This document shows, one piece after another, positions 63,210-64,000 of a stretch of DNA of 64,000 nt; positions within the stretch are counted from its first letter, which is position 1; every line of letters starts with the position of its first letter. A program made the translations under genes and the position numbers. The DNA is from Methylotenera versatilis 79 (GTDB lineage Bacteria > Pseudomonadota > Gammaproteobacteria > Burkholderiales > Methylophilaceae). Location of the stretch: NCBI RefSeq assembly GCF_000384375.1, contig NZ_ARVX01000001.1:1-64000 (forward strand). The letters are read 5' to 3'. The notes under the pieces are model-generated. The model was not told the DNA's origin, did no database searches, and worked only from the letters and a program-made list of their open reading frames with translations.

Positions 63210-64000
63210 ATGAAAAAGCGTTTACTTCGTCATTTTTCCCGTCATTTCCCCCGTAATTTTTTATGGTGTTTACCGCTTAGTCTCTTTTCAATAGATGCCA
63301 ACGCTTGGGGCTTATATACGCATATTTATTTTGCACAATGGCTGTTGATGGCAAGCCCTTTGCTAGATCCAAAGATTCAACAAGCGATTAAAAAATTCCC
63401 CACACTGGTTTTGGCTGGCGCTTGTTTGCCGGACCTTGCGATTATTTCAAAACATTTTCACACCACGCATCAATGGCAAAAAGCCGAATGGATGATAGAA
63501 AATGCGCATTCAGAACAAGAGATAGCAATTGCGGTGGGTTACACCAGCCACCTATTTGTTGATGTGGTCGCGCATAATCACTTTGTGCCTGCATTTGAGG
63601 CAAAATGGAAACGCATACCTTGGTTGAATAACACGCTGATTACGCATATCGCTTCAGAATGGGCGATGGATGCACACATTGCCAAACATATTGAATACAC
63701 GCCGAATCAGTTAATACGTTTGCATATAGATGAGTTAAGCGCGTTTGTAGCACCGTGTTTTTTTAATGACGACATTGATTTTAAATATTCACCAGCATAT
63801 TTTTCTGCACAAGCATCTGTGCACTTAAAGCGATTAGCTTGGGCAGATTATGTCTTAAGAAAAAGTCGATTATCATCTGCGGTATTGGCCTTAATCAATT
63901 TTAAAGATAAACGATTTGTGAAAAATTTGGAATATTATTTGGTTAAGACTAAAAATGCATTAACGCATTTTGACCAATCCGTTCAAGGCAATCGGCCAAT
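63210..64000 (+). CDS. zinc-dependent phospholipase C-like exported protein (partial, runs off the edge)
   Basis: The frame opens with ATG at 63210 and has 263 complete codons before the window ends. After a signal-peptide-like start (KKRLLRHFSRHFPRNFLWCL, then PLSLFSIDANA) come AWGLYTHIYFAQ and, later, YTSHLFVDVVAHNHFVPAFE and ASEWAMDAHI, which fit the zinc-dependent phospholipase C family (PF00882 as I recall it), with His and Asp ligand residues. A non-catalytic relative cannot be excluded, because the 3' end is missing. It is divergent from the glycosyltransferase with a shared 155-nt control region. The start is uncertain; no strong RBS is visible (GTGGCGGGC). Confidence 0.7.
   Translation, partial: MKKRLLRHFSRHFPRNFLWCLPLSLFSIDANAWGLYTHIYFAQWLLMASPLLDPKIQQAIKKFPTLVLAGACLPDLAIISKHFHTTHQWQKAEWMIENAHSEQEIAIAVGYTSHLFVDVVAHNHFVPAFEAKWKRIPWLNNTLITHIASEWAMDAHIAKHIEYTPNQLIRLHIDELSAFVAPCFFNDDIDFKYSPAYFSAQASVHLKRLAWADYVLRKSRLSSAVLALINFKDKRFVKNLEYYLVKTKNALTHFDQSVQGNRP

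Overview
The window looks like a piece of a betaproteobacterial chromosome, probably from an AT-leaning member of the Methylophilaceae or a close relative (inference). The reasons are the gene order rpoE-rseA-rseB-degP-lepA-lepB-DUF4845-rnc-era-recO-pdxJ-acpS with nadB divergent from rpoE, the isc operon with its own second desulfurase, and moderate GC with ATG, GTG and TTG starts. No methanol or formaldehyde oxidation gene is present, so methylotrophy cannot be shown here. There are no insertion sequences, prophages or CRISPR arrays; this is core chromosome with a few lineage-specific small genes.

Layout. At 1-841 (minus) lie the 5' end of a 16S rRNA gene, its leader with boxA, tRNA-fMet and a consensus sigma70 promoter. 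At 957-6424 (minus) are a DUF4197 lipid-of-unknown-role exported protein, glycogen phosphorylase and HtpG. The polyphosphate locus runs from 6663 to 11693: ppx, a lysine/alanine-rich histone-like protein, a SixA-type phosphatase and ppk. At 11970-24332 is the long minus-strand envelope-stress, translation and RNA-processing block. At 24511-32591 are nadB, a secreted nuclease, slyD, mutS, suhB, trmJ and two small unknown genes. At 32706-40214 are cysE and the iscR-nifS-iscS-iscU-iscA-hscB-hscA-fdx operon behind an IscR-type operator.

From 40301 to 50596 lies a more accessory stretch: a carbonic anhydrase and SulP transporter pair, two tandem small exported proteins sharing a [SG][KQ]RPY motif, a LuxR-type regulator, a CHASE3 hybrid histidine kinase, a stand-alone receiver, an exported trypsin-like protease, a DUF2490/GAF pair and a Crp/Fnr regulator. 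From 50796 to 64000 phosphate dominates: an OprP/OprO-like porin, lysS and prfB (with the programmed +1 frameshift), arsC, DUF47-pit, pstS, pstCAB, then a GT4 glycosyltransferase divergent from a zinc-dependent phospholipase C-like gene that runs off the right edge.

The strongest theme is a phosphate regulon. PhoB-box-like sequences stand before the porin, pstS, pstC, the glycosyltransferase, the phospholipase-like gene and ppk; in four of them the box is followed after exactly 10 nt by a -10-like hexamer. Together they suggest outer-membrane uptake (porin), periplasmic capture and import (Pst), storage (polyP) and, as the most novel part, possible membrane lipid remodelling (glycosyltransferase plus phospholipase). 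The regulator genes phoB, phoR and phoU are not in the window. All regulatory calls come from reading the sequence and have not been tested by search.
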